A DNA stretch of 64,000 bases from Verrucomicrobiaceae bacterium (GCA_015075365.1 JABTUN010000001.1:496001-560000); one strand, 5' to 3'; positions 9,020 to 17,820 are shown, counted from the stretch's first letter. The notes: a model not told the origin generated them from the letters alone. A program made the numbers and translations.

Positions 9020-11683
9020 ATGCGCGCGCTATGGCTCATCGCACTCCCGCTTTCCGCCATTGCTGCCGATGAGCCGATGCAAACCCGCGTGTTCCCTGTG
9101 AAGGTGGAATTGTTTGGCGGCCACACCTTCGTCCGACCAAACGATCCACTACCAGTGGGCTATCGCGATCCAACCCCCGTGTTCCATGCGATCGGCCCCA
9201 AAGACTTGCCGGGTCCGCCAGCCCTGCGTCAGTCGGCCAGGGCTGTGCTGGCGAATGAAGGCATCACCTTTCCGCCCGGAGCCAGCGCCGCGTTCAACCC
9301 TGTGTCCGGCATGCTTTCCGTTCACAACACGCCGGCAAATCTGGAGCACACGCGGTTGTTCTTGGAGACGCTCGAGCGGGACCTGCCGGTCAACTTCTCT
9401 TTCATGATCACAGTCATCGAAGCACCGGGAGAAATGATCCGCCAGATCAACCGCCAGGCCGGAGGAAAGAAAGACTGCCGCAGCGAGCTCGATCTGCTTC
9501 TGGATGCCGCCAGAGGTCTGAAATCAGGTGTCAGCATCATCGGTGACACTTTTATCGAGTGCCGCCCCGGCTCACGCTTTTCTGCCTCCAGCATTCGCGA
9601 GCACATCATGCCAGGCGGTTTGACGACGGGGGCTGGCAAGGCAGCGAAACCCGGTCTCGAAATGATGGAGGAGGGATTCAGAGTAGAAGCAGACGTCACA
9701 CCAAATGCCACGGAGGATGATTTCCTCGTCAACCTGCAACTGGGCGTCAGCGTGCTGCCGCCCGCCATGCGCAGTCTGATCACCAGTGATCCCCGGACTG
9801 CCGGCGCCGTCCTTCTGCCGGCCTCTGATTTTTGGCAGGCGACGATAAACACCTCGGTGGCCTGCCAAGATGGCAAAACGCGCCTCATCGGCATCACCAG
9901 GCCGCCCGCCGCGTCGTCCGATGTGTTGTGGGCCGCGTTCCTCCACTTTGGCCGGCATCGTATTCCGACCACATCGACTCATGCCGTCAGCACTGCCGAA
10001 TCAGAGCGCCAGCAGGAGCCGGCCACGGCTCTGAAGTCCGTGACCTTCGACCTCCCCCGTGGTTTGCTGGAACATATGATGCCCGTGGAGCCGCCGAAGA
10101 CTCTCCAGCGCTGGCTGGACGCGGGCGGACTTGCTGCCACCCCGGGTGCCAAAGCCAACTTCAGTGATGGCAGGCTCGTCGTGACCAACACGCAGGAGAA
10201 CATCGAGCGCATCCACGGCATGGTGCGTGAAATGCACCAGTCGTTCACACCGGCCCCGGTGTTCACCTTCCTCACCATTGAAGCTCAGGCTGCATTTTGG
10301 CGGGATCGCGTGCGCCAGCACGCTCTGCGCGGAGATCACCAAACTTTGTGGAAGGCCGTGGAAGCGGCCCTCGCGGCTGACGAGGCGAATCATGTCAGCA
10401 CGGCGCGAATCGCGGCTGAATCAGGTTCGAGAGCGAGCCATGAGTCCGGCATGGACTGCGGCCTGATCTCCGAATTTTCCACCAACGATCTCGGTCAGAC
10501 CACCGTCGAGTTTGAACGCCGCAACAGCGGCAGTGTGATCGAAATCGACTCGTATGCGTCTCCCACCGACCCGGTGGTGTCACTGAATCTCGATCACGCC
10601 ATCGCCACCGCGCCGCCAGCAACAGCACAGCACCGCTTTAAGCCGGCAAACAGCGAACATCCGGTGGAATTCACGACGCAGGATTTCTTCACCGCGAAAA
10701 CGCACCACGCTCTCCATCTTCATCAGGACTCGCCACGGCTCGTCTCGTTGCATCGTCCGGCAGGACATTCGAAGCCGGATGTGCTTTGGGCCACCTTTGT
10801 ATTTTGCGACGTTCACAGGCTGGTCGCACCCAAAGCCGCTCCGCCTGCCTCGGAGGATGAGGTCGCGGACCCCGAACGGAAAGAGTCCCGTGTGTTTCAA
10901 CTGCCGCCTGGCTTTTTCAACTTGGTGCCTCCGGGATGGGGGCCTGTTTCGAACGAAACGGTGCGCGAGGCATTCAGGACGGCAGGCGTTGACCTGCCCA
11001 CGTCAGCGGACCTGTCCTTCTCCCAGGATTCGCGGATACTGCGGATCAACACGGCCCGAAAACACCTCGCGCAGGTGGGGCGCGTGCTGCGTCAGGCCGC
11101 CGATGCCCTGGACCGGAACATCATCGTCACCGCGCACGTCATGGAGGTGCCAGCGGATGCCTATCAAGCCATGAAAGGGAGGCTAGATCCCCGGATCGGT
11201 GACGATGCAGCCTTGCTCGCGCAGCTTCAAACCGACGCCAGGATCGGGCGCGCCCGACATGTCACCACCCTGCGCGTCGAATCCCACCGAGGGACACGCT
11301 CCACCACCGAGCAGACCCGTGAAGGCCGCCAGCTGGTGGCGATCCGGCCCGCCAACGCTGAGGAGATGGAGTTTGTCATGGATACGCAGAAAACAGGACT
11401 CACACTGGAGGTGGAGCCTGCCCTCAGCCCGAATAGCGATAGGATCACGGTGTCGTGGGGATTGAAATCCACGCATGGAGCACCGGTTGAGCGCCACGAG
11501 CGCCTTGCCGACGCTTCCGGCCGCAAACTCGAGTTTCCGGTGACGGATTTTCAAGTAGCACGCCTCCTGTCCGCCATTACCCTCCGCGCAGGCACCACCC
11601 GGCTCGCCTGGGCTTGCGATTCGCCCGAAAAATCAGGTGAAATGCTGCAGTTGGTGTTTCTCCAGGCCGAATTCAGTCAGTAA
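9020..11683 (+). CDS. Exported protein with three secretin-like modules
   Basis: An 887-residue protein with a short signal peptide (MRALWLIALPLSAIAA). I see three tandem modules of about 270 residues. Each opens with a hydrophobic-Pro segment (FHAIGPKDLPG, FDLPRGLLEHMMPVEPP, FQLPPGFFNLVPPGWGP). Each then has an N0/STN-like unit ending in a conserved Asn-Thr-type strand (MLSVHNTPANLEHTRLFLE, LVVTNTQENIERIHGM, ILRINTARKHLAQVGRVL), and a degenerate secretin-like beta region such as GLTLEVEPALSPNSDRITV followed by a G-T-R-L strand. These patterns resemble the type II/III secretion secretin family abundant in Verrucomicrobia, but no full pore-forming secretin end is obvious. It lies 61 bp after the anti-sigma gene. 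Function unknown. Confidence 0.6.
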   Translation: MRALWLIALPLSAIAADEPMQTRVFPVKVELFGGHTFVRPNDPLPVGYRDPTPVFHAIGPKDLPGPPALRQSARAVLANEGITFPPGASAAFNPVSGMLSVHNTPANLEHTRLFLETLERDLPVNFSFMITVIEAPGEMIRQINRQAGGKKDCRSELDLLLDAARGLKSGVSIIGDTFIECRPGSRFSASSIREHIMPGGLTTGAGKAAKPGLEMMEEGFRVEADVTPNATEDDFLVNLQLGVSVLPPAMRSLITSDPRTAGAVLLPASDFWQATINTSVACQDGKTRLIGITRPPAASSDVLWAAFLHFGRHRIPTTSTHAVSTAESERQQEPATALKSVTFDLPRGLLEHMMPVEPPKTLQRWLDAGGLAATPGAKANFSDGRLVVTNTQENIERIHGMVREMHQSFTPAPVFTFLTIEAQAAFWRDRVRQHALRGDHQTLWKAVEAALAADEANHVSTARIAAESGSRASHESGMDCGLISEFSTNDLGQTTVEFERRNSGSVIEIDSYASPTDPVVSLNLDHAIATAPPATAQHRFKPANSEHPVEFTTQDFFTAKTHHALHLHQDSPRLVSLHRPAGHSKPDVLWATFVFCDVHRLVAPKAAPPASEDEVADPERKESRVFQLPPGFFNLVPPGWGPVSNETVREAFRTAGVDLPTSADLSFSQDSRILRINTARKHLAQVGRVLRQAADALDRNIIVTAHVMEVPADAYQAMKGRLDPRIGDDAALLAQLQTDARIGRARHVTTLRVESHRGTRSTTEQTREGRQLVAIRPANAEEMEFVMDTQKTGLTLEVEPALSPNSDRITVSWGLKSTHGAPVERHERLADASGRKLEFPVTDFQVARLLSAITLRAGTTRLAWACDSPEKSGEMLQLVFLQAEFSQ

Positions 11684-11782
11684 CCACCAACCTCCCCACA
11701 ATTTACATTCCCCCGCCGTTCCTCCCTTGTGATCTGAAGGCGGGCAGGATAGCATTTCGGGAAAAATGCCTTTTTGAATCCG

Positions 11783-12331
11783 ATGCTGCCCAAACTTGGA
11801 GTCGTTTTAGCCATATGGATCAACTGCGCATGGTCTCAGGAGGAAAAATTCTCCCCACCTCCAGCCGGGATCAATGGCTGGCCTGACAAGCCTTATGACA
11901 AGGTTGTTGGTTACCAATTCGCCAATCCGGAAAAGGGTTCCTTCATTGTGAATGGTTCGCTGGACCTCGATAAGCTGCCGGACTTGAAGCGGAAAGAGTC
12001 AGTTTTGACTGAGAAGCAGGTCACAGAGCTTCTCGAAGCAACCTTCGCGACCGGTTCCAATAGATCAGGCGCATTGTGCTACGACCCGCACCACATTATT
12101 GTTTTCTATTCCAAGTCGAATCCTGTTGGGGCCATTGAAATCTGCTTCCAGTGTTCCGGAGTGAGGTCATGGCCGGAGAACAAGGCCACTTGGTGGCACA
12201 CAAACTTTGGTGACCTCGGGAAAATCACAACCTCACTGGGACTGGGCACCGACCCACCCAGTGAACAGAAACCTGCGCCAATTTCTCCAAAACCTTCTCC
12301 AACTTTACCACCGGCACCACCGTTCCGGTAA
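11783..12331 (+). CDS. Hypothetical secreted protein, Pro-rich C-terminus
   Basis: A 182-residue protein beginning MLPKLGVVLAIWINCAWSQ, a plausible signal peptide. An upstream in-frame TTG at 11774 is less likely as a start. The body has no motif I recognise; it contains a Cys pair (ICFQCSG) and aromatic residues, and ends in a proline-rich tail of about 25 residues. Base composition looks lower in GC than its neighbours, hinting at acquired DNA, and it lies just upstream of the duplicated BatA fragment and toxin-antitoxin insertion. Its stop codon overlaps the start of a strong Shine-Dalgarno-like aaggaggtg sequence (12330-12338). Confidence is in its being a gene, not in any function. Confidence 0.6.
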   Translation: MLPKLGVVLAIWINCAWSQEEKFSPPPAGINGWPDKPYDKVVGYQFANPEKGSFIVNGSLDLDKLPDLKRKESVLTEKQVTELLEATFATGSNRSGALCYDPHHIIVFYSKSNPVGAIEICFQCSGVRSWPENKATWWHTNFGDLGKITTSLGLGTDPPSEQKPAPISPKPSPTLPPAPPFR

Positions 12332-12353
12332 GGAGGTGCTGGACAGCCTTTAA

Positions 12354-12497
12354 ATGACCTTCCTCGTCCCAGCACTGCTCCTCGCCCAGCCGCTCGCGGC
12401 GTTGCCGGTGATCATTCATTTGATCCTGGATCGGCGGTGGGCGGCGCTGATTTTGCCGCTGACAAGTCCTCTTCCAACCCATAAACTCAACGCATGA
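12354..12497 (+). pseudogene. Truncated 5' duplicate of the BatA-domain gene
   Basis: Bases 12354-12426 match 13090-13162, the first 73 bases of the intact BatA/vWA gene, at 69 of 73 positions by direct comparison. After a roughly 15-base deletion relative to the intact gene some similarity continues (cggcggtgggcggcg), then is lost. The fragment keeps an open frame of 47 codons (MTFLVPALLLAQPLAALPV and on) and ends in a TGA that overlaps the ATG of the antitoxin as ATGA. A Shine-Dalgarno-like aaggaggtg lies at 12330-12338. One change puts Gln into the hydrophobic helix, so it is probably decaying. It reads as a duplication scar from insertion of the toxin-antitoxin pair. Confidence 0.75.
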
Positions 12498-12784
12498 CAC
12501 CAGTCGCCATTCAGCTACCCGACGAACTCGGCCAGTTTGTGAAGCAAACCGTGCGCGCGGGCGGCTTCCAGGACGAGAACGAGTTCTTTGTCAGTTACAT
12601 TGCCAGCCTCAAAGACCAGTCGGAATCTCCGTTGACGGAGCAAGAGCAGGACACAATCGCGGTCCTGCGGGCGAACATTCAACACGCCGTCGCGCAAGCC
12701 GAGCGCGGGGAGGTCATTCAAGACTTCAACATGGACGCGTTTCTCCAAGAACGTCATCGCGAGCATGCCGCCGCCCACGCCTGA
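12494..12784 (+). CDS. ParD-like ribbon-helix-helix antitoxin
   Basis: A 96-residue protein immediately before a ParE-like toxin. The N-terminus (VAIQLPDELGQFVKQTVRAG) has the beta-strand then helix pattern of ribbon-helix-helix ParD/CopG antitoxins, with GGFQDENEFFVSYIASL as the second helix. The charged, flexible C-terminal half (residues 50-96) is where such antitoxins wrap the toxin. It should neutralise the toxin and autorepress the pair, although no clear operator is visible. Its ATG overlaps the stop of the BatA fragment upstream, and six bases separate it from the toxin. The family call rests on pattern and gene order. Confidence 0.75.
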   Translation: MTPVAIQLPDELGQFVKQTVRAGGFQDENEFFVSYIASLKDQSESPLTEQEQDTIAVLRANIQHAVAQAERGEVIQDFNMDAFLQERHREHAAAHA

Positions 12785-12790
12785 TTCTGC

Positions 12791-13093
12791 ATGCCCCGAG
12801 TCGACCTCACGCCGGACGCTCAAAATGATCTCAAGGAGATCTGGGACTATGTGGCTCGTGACAGCCAGGTTCAGGCAGACAGGCTGCTGAGACGATTCGC
12901 TGAAAAATTCGAGCATCTGACAGTCCATCGTGGCTATGGCCGTCCAAGGCCCGAACTCGCCAAAGGCTGTCGCAGTCATCCGTTTGGCAGCTACTGCTTC
13001 TATTTTCGCCAGACCGAGGAGGGGATACTGCGGCTGCGCGTGTTGCATTCGGCGCGCGACATCAGGCAGATCGAGTTTCCAAAAGCTCCATGA
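12791..13093 (+). CDS. RelE/ParE family toxin
   Basis: A 100-residue ParE/RelE-superfamily toxin. The N-terminal helix DLTPDAQNDLKEIWDYVARDS is the typical ParE helix pair, followed by a loop (GRPRPELAKGCRSHPFGSYCF) and the C-terminal strands YFRQTEEGILRLRVLHSARDI, ending with the family's conserved V-L-H-(S/G)-x-R-D-I. ParE members poison DNA gyrase, while RelE members cut mRNA on the ribosome; the HSARDI end favours ParE. Its TGA overlaps the ATG of the intact BatA-domain gene (ATGA at 13090-13093), so the pair is stitched into the host operon by start/stop overlaps on both sides. Confidence 0.85.
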   Translation: MPRVDLTPDAQNDLKEIWDYVARDSQVQADRLLRRFAEKFEHLTVHRGYGRPRPELAKGCRSHPFGSYCFYFRQTEEGILRLRVLHSARDIRQIEFPKAP

Positions 13094-15060
13094 CCTTCCT
13101 CGTCCCAGCGCTGCTCCTTGCCCTGCCGCTCGCGGCGTTGCCGGTGGTCATTCATTTGATCCACTTATATCGGCGGCGGCAGGTGAAGTGGGCGGCGATG
13201 ATGTTTCTGCGCATGGCGCAGCGCATGAACAAGGGGCTCTCGCGGCTGCGGCAGATTTTGATCCTCGCGTTTCGTGTGCTGGCGGTGGCGGCGATCCTGT
13301 TTGTCATCACACGTCCGATGGCGGGCGGTTTGCTCGGACTCACCGGCGGCGTGCCGGACACGGTGATCGTGCTGCTCGACCGCTCGGCGAGCATGGAGCA
13401 GCAAAACCTCGCCACCGGCACCAGCAAACGCAGCGCGGGCCTCGCGAAGCTCTCGCAGGCGCTGCGCGACACCGTGGGCACGCGCTCGAAGCTCGTGCTC
13501 ATCGAAAACGCGCATCTTCAGCCGCAGGCGCTCGAAAAGACGGAATCACTGACCGATCTGCCGATCACCGGCCCCACGGACACGAGCGCGGACGTGCCTG
13601 CGCTGCTGCAAAGCGCGCTCGACTACATCGCCACGAATCAAACCGGCCGCACGGACGTGTGGGTGCTCAGCGACCTGCGTCAAAGCGACTGGGATGCCGG
13701 CAGCGGACGCTGGCAGGCGCTGCGCAGCGGCTTCGCCAGCCTCAAAGGCGTGCGCTTTCATCTGCTGACGTATGCACAGCCTGCCGCGCAGAATTTGAGC
13801 ATCGCCGTCGAGCGTGTCACGCGACGCGAAACGGCCGAAAAAGCCGAGTTGCTGCTCGATGTGCGCGTCACGCGGGCGGATTCGGCCAAAGAGCCGCTCG
13901 AACTGCCGCTGCGCTTCGTCGTGGGCGATGTCAGCACAACCTTCAAAGCGGAGATGAAGGACTCGCAGCTCGTTTTGCAAGCGCACGCCATCCCCATCGC
14001 CAAAACGATGAAGCAGGGCCACGGTCGCGTCGAATTGCCCGCTGATGCCGCGCCGAGCGACAACGTCTTCCACTTCGTCTTCGCCGAACCGCCCGTGCTG
14101 CGCAGCGTGATCGTCAGCGACGACGAGGCCACCTTCACGCCGCTGCAAGCCGCGCTCGAAGCCGCCGCAGACCCAACTCGGAAATATGCGTGCAGCGTTT
14201 TGCCGCCCTCGCGTGCCGCCGAGATCGCATGGGACGACACCGCGCTCATCGTCTGGCACGCATCGCTGCCGAAAGAGGGCGACCTCATCGCCAAACAGCT
14301 CGCGAATGCCCGCTGCGTGCTCTTTTTGCCACCCGAGACGCCGAATACAAACGCCTTCGCCGGCTTGCAATGGGGCGCGTGGGGCGGCGACAGCAAACCC
14401 GCCACCGTGAGCTGGTGGCGCAACGACACCGGCCTGCTCGCGAACACCCGCAGCGGCGCCGCACTGCCGCTAGGTGACCTCGAAGTGCAGCGCCGCTGCG
14501 ACATCCTCGGCGAAGGCACGCCGCTGGCCCGTCTCGGCGAAAACCAGCCGCTGCTCATGCGTGCGAACACCACCGGCGAAAACCAAGTCTGGTTCCTCGG
14601 CACGTTGCCCGGTTCTGGAGCATCCACCCTTGCCCGCGATGGCGTCGTGATGTTCGCCATGCTTCATCGCGCGCTTCAAGACGGCTCCAAAGGCCTCGGC
14701 AAAGCCCAGCAACGCGAAGCCGGAGTGAATGCGCTAGGTGCCGGAGACTGGAAAAGACGCGGCGAAGCCATTTTGAGCACCGAACTGCCTCTGCGAGCTG
14801 GAATCGCCGAAAGCGGCGACAAACTCGTCGCCCTCAATCGCCCGCTCCGCGAAGACGCACCCGACTTCCTCGGCAAAACGGCTCTGGGAGAGCTTTTCGC
14901 CGGTCTCGACCATCACATCATCGAAGACCAGGTCGAAAACGAAACCAGCCTCGCCAGCGAGATCTGGCGCACGTTCCTGTTCCTGATGGCCATTGCGCTG
15001 CTCGGTGAAGCGTTGCTTTGCATGCCGGCGAAGCGAGAGCCAACTCCAAGCAGTGTTTAG
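13090..15060 (+). CDS. BatA-domain / vWA membrane protein
   Basis: A 656-residue inner-membrane protein of the kind found in Verrucomicrobia/Planctomycetes MoxR-DUF58-BatA-vWA clusters. The N-terminal BatA domain (1-80) has two hydrophobic helices around the conserved HLIHLYRRRQVKWAAMMFL. A vWA domain follows with the MIDAS motif DRSASM at 97-102. The middle is a periplasmic beta-rich region, and one more transmembrane helix lies near the C-terminus (FLFLMAIALLGEALLC). Together with the 727-residue vWA protein downstream it probably forms an envelope complex that works with a MoxR ATPase, but no MoxR or DUF58 gene is in this window. The start is shared with the toxin stop, and a 5' duplicate of the gene lies 736 bases upstream. 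Confidence 0.85.
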   Translation: MTFLVPALLLALPLAALPVVIHLIHLYRRRQVKWAAMMFLRMAQRMNKGLSRLRQILILAFRVLAVAAILFVITRPMAGGLLGLTGGVPDTVIVLLDRSASMEQQNLATGTSKRSAGLAKLSQALRDTVGTRSKLVLIENAHLQPQALEKTESLTDLPITGPTDTSADVPALLQSALDYIATNQTGRTDVWVLSDLRQSDWDAGSGRWQALRSGFASLKGVRFHLLTYAQPAAQNLSIAVERVTRRETAEKAELLLDVRVTRADSAKEPLELPLRFVVGDVSTTFKAEMKDSQLVLQAHAIPIAKTMKQGHGRVELPADAAPSDNVFHFVFAEPPVLRSVIVSDDEATFTPLQAALEAAADPTRKYACSVLPPSRAAEIAWDDTALIVWHASLPKEGDLIAKQLANARCVLFLPPETPNTNAFAGLQWGAWGGDSKPATVSWWRNDTGLLANTRSGAALPLGDLEVQRRCDILGEGTPLARLGENQPLLMRANTTGENQVWFLGTLPGSGASTLARDGVVMFAMLHRALQDGSKGLGKAQQREAGVNALGAGDWKRRGEAILSTELPLRAGIAESGDKLVALNRPLREDAPDFLGKTALGELFAGLDHHIIEDQVENETSLASEIWRTFLFLMAIALLGEALLCMPAKREPTPSSV

Positions 15061-15088
15061 CCGAAAAAGAGAAAAGAAGGGAAAAGAG
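15057..15088 (+). repeat. Purine-rich direct repeat, left copy, flanking the GxxExxY gene
   Basis: The 32-base sequence beginning ttagccgaaaaagagaaaag matches 15551-15581 with one mismatch and one single-base gap. It includes the TAG stop of the BatA gene. A third, inverted copy of the core lies at 15606-15625. The three copies bracket the inserted GxxExxY gene and its downstream leader. Confidence 0.85.
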
Positions 15089-15113
15089 TTCCAAACCAGC
15101 AAACCAGATCACC

Positions 15114-15545
15114 ATGAAAGACCGAGCTTTTGAACTGACGGACATCGTGCGGGAAACGGCGTTTCAGGTGCGACGTTACTTCGGCACAGGGCATCTGGAG
15201 AAGGTCTATGAAAACTCGCTGGCACACCGCCTGAAGAAGCTCGGACTCAAGGTCGAGCAGCAGAAGCAGTTGGTCGTGCAAGACGAGGATGGATTTGTGG
15301 TCGGCGAATACTTTGCCGACCTCGTGATTGAGGATGTTCTGATTCTTGAATTGAAGGCCGTCAAAGCCCTCGCGGACGAGCATGTGGCCCAAATCCTCGG
15401 TTACCTTCGCGCCACCGGCATGGAACACGGAGCTCTCATCAACTTCGGCGCGGCCAAGTTCCAAATCCGCAAGCTCAGCAAACAAGACGCCGCGCCTCCG
15501 TCCAGTATTCGCAGCTTCGTTCAAGCCCTTTGCGCTCTATTCTGA
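15114..15545 (+). CDS. GxxExxY protein (PD-(D/E)XK nuclease-like superfamily)
   Basis: A 143-residue protein with the diagnostic motif GHLEKVY (Gly26, Glu29, Tyr32), the GxxExxY family signature. The core continues with EYFADLVIEDVLILELKAVKAL, in which the Asp and the E-x-K resemble the D...ExK metal site of PD-(D/E)XK folds, then HVAQILGYLRATGMEHGALINFG. The family is widespread in Planctomycetes, Verrucomicrobia and Bacteroidetes, often in several copies per genome, and its biological role is unsettled. The ATG at 15114 was chosen because the family starts right before the ELTDIVRETAFQV helix. It splits two vWA genes that normally sit together and is bracketed by direct repeats, which suggests it moves as a cassette. 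Confidence 0.9.
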   Translation: MKDRAFELTDIVRETAFQVRRYFGTGHLEKVYENSLAHRLKKLGLKVEQQKQLVVQDEDGFVVGEYFADLVIEDVLILELKAVKALADEHVAQILGYLRATGMEHGALINFGAAKFQIRKLSKQDAAPPSSIRSFVQALCALF

Positions 15546-15550
15546 TTCAA

Positions 15551-15625
15551 TTAGCCGAAAGAGAGAAAAGAAGGAAAAGAGACCCAATTCAGAAAACCTT
15601 TTTTACCTCTTTTCTCTTTTTCGGC
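15551..15625 (+). repeat. Right direct repeat plus inverted copy of the GxxExxY-flanking element
   Basis: Bases 15551-15581 repeat the left copy at 15057-15088. Bases 15606-15625 (cctcttttctctttttcggc) are the near-exact reverse complement of its core, so 15554-15575 and 15606-15625 can fold into a long imperfect hairpin. The hairpin ends 11 bases before the start codon of the next vWA gene, where it could affect transcription or translation of that gene. Confidence 0.8.
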
Positions 15626-15636
15626 CAATCCAACTC

Positions 15637-17820
15637 ATGCAGCCCACCACAAGCCAGCTTGTCTTCAATCCCACGCCCGAGGCCTTCGCCATCGGCGTGG
15701 CGTTTGTGGTCGCGGTGGCGGGACTGGCGTTCATGGCGTGGCGGCGCAGCGGGTGGCGGACGTTGATCGGCTGGCTGGAGTTGCTGCGGGTGATCATCGC
15801 AGTCGGGATCGCGATCACACTTTTGCAGCCGGAGTGGCTGGAGACGTTCAAACCTCAAACGAGGCCCGTTTTGGCCGTGCTAGCGGATGTTTCGGGCTCG
15901 ATGAGCACGAAGGATGTGATTCGCGGTCAGGAAGCCATCGCACGCGAGGAACTCGTGAAGCCGCTGATCGATGAAAAACTCTGGGCGAAGCTCAAGGAAC
16001 GCATGGACGTGGTCATCGAGCCGTTTTCGCCTGCCACGACGGATGGCACGGATATTCACGCGGCGCTGCTCGGCGTGCTGGAGAAGCAGCCGAACCTCAA
16101 ATCGGTCGTTTTGATCAGCGATGGCGATTGGAACCTCGGCCAGCCGCCTTCGCAGGCCGCCACGCGGTTGCGCATGCGCGAGGTGCCGGTGTTTGCGGTC
16201 CCCGTCGGATCGGAGACGCGGCTGCCGGATGTCGAGTTGAGCAGCTTTGACGTGCCCACCTTCGCCGTGGCGGGCAAGCCGCTGCGCATTCCGTTTGTCA
16301 TCGACAGCTCGCTGCCGCGTGACGAGGTCGTCGTGCTCGAAATGAAATCGACGAGCGGCGAGATCCTCACCAAAGAGGTCACGCTGCCGGCGATGAGCCG
16401 TTATCAGGACGCCATCGCGTGGAAGCCGGAAAAGCCCGGCGAGGTGAAGCTCACGCTCACGATTCCGAAGACGCCGAACGAACGCTATCCCGAAAACAAC
16501 ACGCAGGAAGCGCCGCTGAGCGTGCGCAAGGAGCAGCTCAAGGTGCTGGTGATCGAATCGTTCCCGCGCTGGGAGTATCGCTACCTGCGCAATGCGCTCG
16601 AACGCGATCCCGGCGTCGAGGTGAACTGCCTGCTGCTGCATCCCGGCCTCGGCAAGATGGGCGCGGGACGTGGCTACATCGACAAATTCCCGAAGGACGA
16701 GGAGTTGACGAAGTTCGACGTGATCTTCCTCGGCGATGTCGGCACGCAGAAAGGCCAGCTCACTGGCGAGCAATGCACCGCGCTGCAAAAGCTCGTGCGC
16801 GACCAAGCAGGCGGCCTCGTCTTCATGCCGGGCTTCCACGGCTTCCAAGCCTCGCTGCAAGAAACACCGCTCGCCGATCTGCTGCCGGTGATCTGGGATG
16901 CCGCGCAGCCTCGCGGCTGGGGTTCAAGCGCACCGGGCAAGTTCGCCCTGACCGAAGCGGGCATGCGCAGCCTTTTGACGAAGCTCGAAGACACTGACGA
17001 AGCCAGTGCCCGCGTGTGGAGCACGCTTCCAGGCTTCCAGTGGTATGCGCCAGCGCTTCGTGCCAAAGCGGGCAGCGAGGTGCTCGCCATCCACGGCAGC
17101 GAGTCGAATCAATACGGCCGCGTGCCCTTGATCGTGACGAAGACGTATGGCGCGGGAAAAATTCTCTTCATGGGCACCGACGGGGCGTGGCGTTGGCGCA
17201 AAGGTGTGGAGGACAAGTATCACTACCGCTTCTGGGGCCAGGTCGTGCGCTGGATGGCCTATCAGCGCAACATGAGCAGCGGCGACAAGATGCGCCTCTT
17301 CTACTCGCCCGACCGTCCACGCACCGGCGATGTGCTCACGTTGAATGCCAACGTCATGAGCGTGACCGGCGAGCCGCTGCGCGAAGGCGCAGTCATCGCC
17401 CAAATCGCCGCGCCGAGCGGCAAAGTCAGCAGCGTGCGCCTTCTCCCCGCCGGCGAAGAAGCCTGGGGCCTCTTCAACGGCACCTTCACGCCGAACGAGC
17501 CCGGCGAGCATGTCGTCGAATTGAGCTGCGCCGAGGCTGGATCGCGTTTGGAGACCAAAATCTCCATCCAAGGCACCAGCCGCGAAAAACGCGGTCAACC
17601 GGCCCGCATCGACGTGCTCAAAGAGATCGCCCAATTCACCAAAGGCAGCGTTTTGGATGCCACGAAGCCGCAAAGCATCGTCGATGCCATCGCCGCCATT
17701 CCTGAGGCTGCTTTTCAAGAGCGCCGCTTGCCACTCTGGGCGCATCCTGCGTGGGCGGGACTGCTCGTGGTGTTAATGGGCGTGTTCTGGGTTGGACGAA
17801 AGGCGGCGGGGGCGTTTTGA
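15637..17820 (+). CDS. vWA domain membrane protein with class I amidotransferase-like region
   Basis: A 727-residue protein. Two N-terminal hydrophobic helices (about 17-35 and 45-63) precede a vWA domain whose MIDAS motif DVSGSM is at 84-89. A beta-sandwich segment follows, then a region starting QLKVLVIESFPRWEYRYLRN that resembles the glutamine amidotransferase-like domain (PF07090 type) seen in the same clusters. A C-terminal transmembrane helix (WAGLLVVLMGVFWVG) closes the protein. The open frame extends upstream through the repeat region, but the ATG at 15637 begins right before the first membrane helix. With the BatA protein it probably forms a MoxR-associated envelope complex; this is inference from cluster composition in related bacteria. 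Confidence 0.82.
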   Translation: MQPTTSQLVFNPTPEAFAIGVAFVVAVAGLAFMAWRRSGWRTLIGWLELLRVIIAVGIAITLLQPEWLETFKPQTRPVLAVLADVSGSMSTKDVIRGQEAIAREELVKPLIDEKLWAKLKERMDVVIEPFSPATTDGTDIHAALLGVLEKQPNLKSVVLISDGDWNLGQPPSQAATRLRMREVPVFAVPVGSETRLPDVELSSFDVPTFAVAGKPLRIPFVIDSSLPRDEVVVLEMKSTSGEILTKEVTLPAMSRYQDAIAWKPEKPGEVKLTLTIPKTPNERYPENNTQEAPLSVRKEQLKVLVIESFPRWEYRYLRNALERDPGVEVNCLLLHPGLGKMGAGRGYIDKFPKDEELTKFDVIFLGDVGTQKGQLTGEQCTALQKLVRDQAGGLVFMPGFHGFQASLQETPLADLLPVIWDAAQPRGWGSSAPGKFALTEAGMRSLLTKLEDTDEASARVWSTLPGFQWYAPALRAKAGSEVLAIHGSESNQYGRVPLIVTKTYGAGKILFMGTDGAWRWRKGVEDKYHYRFWGQVVRWMAYQRNMSSGDKMRLFYSPDRPRTGDVLTLNANVMSVTGEPLREGAVIAQIAAPSGKVSSVRLLPAGEEAWGLFNGTFTPNEPGEHVVELSCAEAGSRLETKISIQGTSREKRGQPARIDVLKEIAQFTKGSVLDATKPQSIVDAIAAIPEAAFQERRLPLWAHPAWAGLLVVLMGVFWVGRKAAGAF

